A stretch of DNA of 64,000 bases from Parahaliea mediterranea (GTDB lineage Bacteria > Pseudomonadota > Gammaproteobacteria > Pseudomonadales > Halieaceae). The translations under genes and the position numbers were made by a program. The notes under the pieces are model-generated. The model ran no database searches, was not told the DNA's origin, and was given only the letters and a program-made list of their open reading frames with translations. Location: assembly GCF_017255185.1 (NCBI RefSeq), contig NZ_JAFKCZ010000010.1, positions 62,001 through 126,000 of the forward strand. The letters are read 5' to 3'. The first letter of the stretch is position 1, and each line of letters begins with the position of its first letter. Of the stretch, positions 63,800 to 64,000 are shown one piece after another.

Positions 63800-64000
63800 T
63801 GGCGGCCTCGATGGCAGGGAGTGACGCCTGCTTGAGCCCCTGGTTGATGGATTTCAGGTGGTCGCGCAGCGCCAGTTCCAGCTTCGTCATGTGCACGATC
63901 ATCCACTGGATAATCTCAGGCCAATTCGCCTTGTCGTATCCGTCTACAGGCTTGGAATACTGGATGCGGCACGCTTTTTTATTGGGAAGGGGAAGCCATA
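63792..64000 (-). CDS. C-terminus of a DUF4268-type protein (cut by window edge)
   Basis: The last 69 codons are visible, ending at TGA (63792-63794): they contain YDKANWPEIIQWMIVHMTKL and ELALRDHLKSI. The pattern 'NWPEIIQWM...LE.A.R..L' is typical of the end of DUF4268 domains, which occur in proteins with restriction-endonuclease-like folds near type I systems. It overlaps the RhuM-Doc gene by 8 bp, showing one transcript. The start is beyond base 64000. Confidence 0.72.
   Translation of the reverse strand, partial: WLPLPNKKACRIQYSKPVDGYDKANWPEIIQWMIVHMTKLELALRDHLKSINQGLKQASLPAIEAANG

Overview
The window looks like a piece of chromosome from a high-GC, aerobic, probably marine gammaproteobacterium. 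A Halieaceae-like member of Cellvibrionales is my best guess, from the style of the genes only: TonB-dependent receptors of the VVVTATKR/VVITARKREENMQDVP type, a MoxR-Bat operon, TamA/TamB, FNR-type and HdfR-type regulators, and a gamma-glutamylputrescine gene pair. No rRNA, tRNA, CRISPR array, intact insertion sequence or complete prophage was seen. Reading frames are dense, GC is high from about 8 to 56 kb, and there is a clear drop in GC from about 56.3 to 57.9 kb, where an accessory defence-type region begins.

Layout: 0-5.2 kb holds the N-terminus of a TonB-dependent receptor divergent from a LysR regulator, an MFS transporter and a large unknown membrane protein. 5.2-11.6 kb is an uptake/catabolism locus transcribed leftward (APC permease, PLP aminotransferase, TonB-dependent receptor) with a divergent AraC regulator; a two-half-site direct repeat lies between them. 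11.7-17.9 kb is a run of envelope genes: DUF2959 lipoprotein, small TerB-like protein, DUF885 metallopeptidase-like protein, then a translationally coupled cassette of lytic transglycosylase, Bax-like glucosaminidase and polysaccharide deacetylase. 17.9-27.4 kb carries a zinc-ribbon membrane protein, a lipoprotein, a Na/phosphate cotransporter with a 13-bp hairpin in its leader, and tamB-tamA. 27.5-32 kb has a ricin-type lectin, a YghU-type glutathione transferase, a DUF2147 protein, a tandem array of ~72-bp double-palindrome repeats, and an acyl-CoA synthetase.

32-42 kb has an FGE-sulfatase-domain protein, an HD-GYP protein whose HD histidine is replaced by Met, a thermonuclease, OmpW next to FNR (with an FNR box upstream of ompW), and a PhoPQ-like two-component operon led by glycine-zipper and PepSY proteins. 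It then has an FAH hydrolase and an HNH endonuclease preceded by three tandem hairpins. 42.1-48.2 kb is the MoxR-Bat operon. 48.3-56.3 kb has a shikimate-kinase-like gene, a structured intergenic region, an HdfR-like regulator, divergent puuA-like and puuB-like genes, epmB and a PilZ protein.

56.3-64 kb is a defence-type region: an unknown 369-aa protein in low-GC DNA, a decayed Abi_2-type abortive-infection gene, a Fic protein, HsdR of a type I restriction system, a RhuM-Doc fusion protein, and the end of a DUF4268 gene. The hsdM and hsdS genes would be expected beyond base 64000. Nothing here proves a new system. The best candidates for follow-up are the 72-bp repeat array, the triple-hairpin element at the HNH gene, the decayed DUF2959 copy that has become a perfect hairpin, and the restriction/Fic/Doc region with its unknown neighbour.
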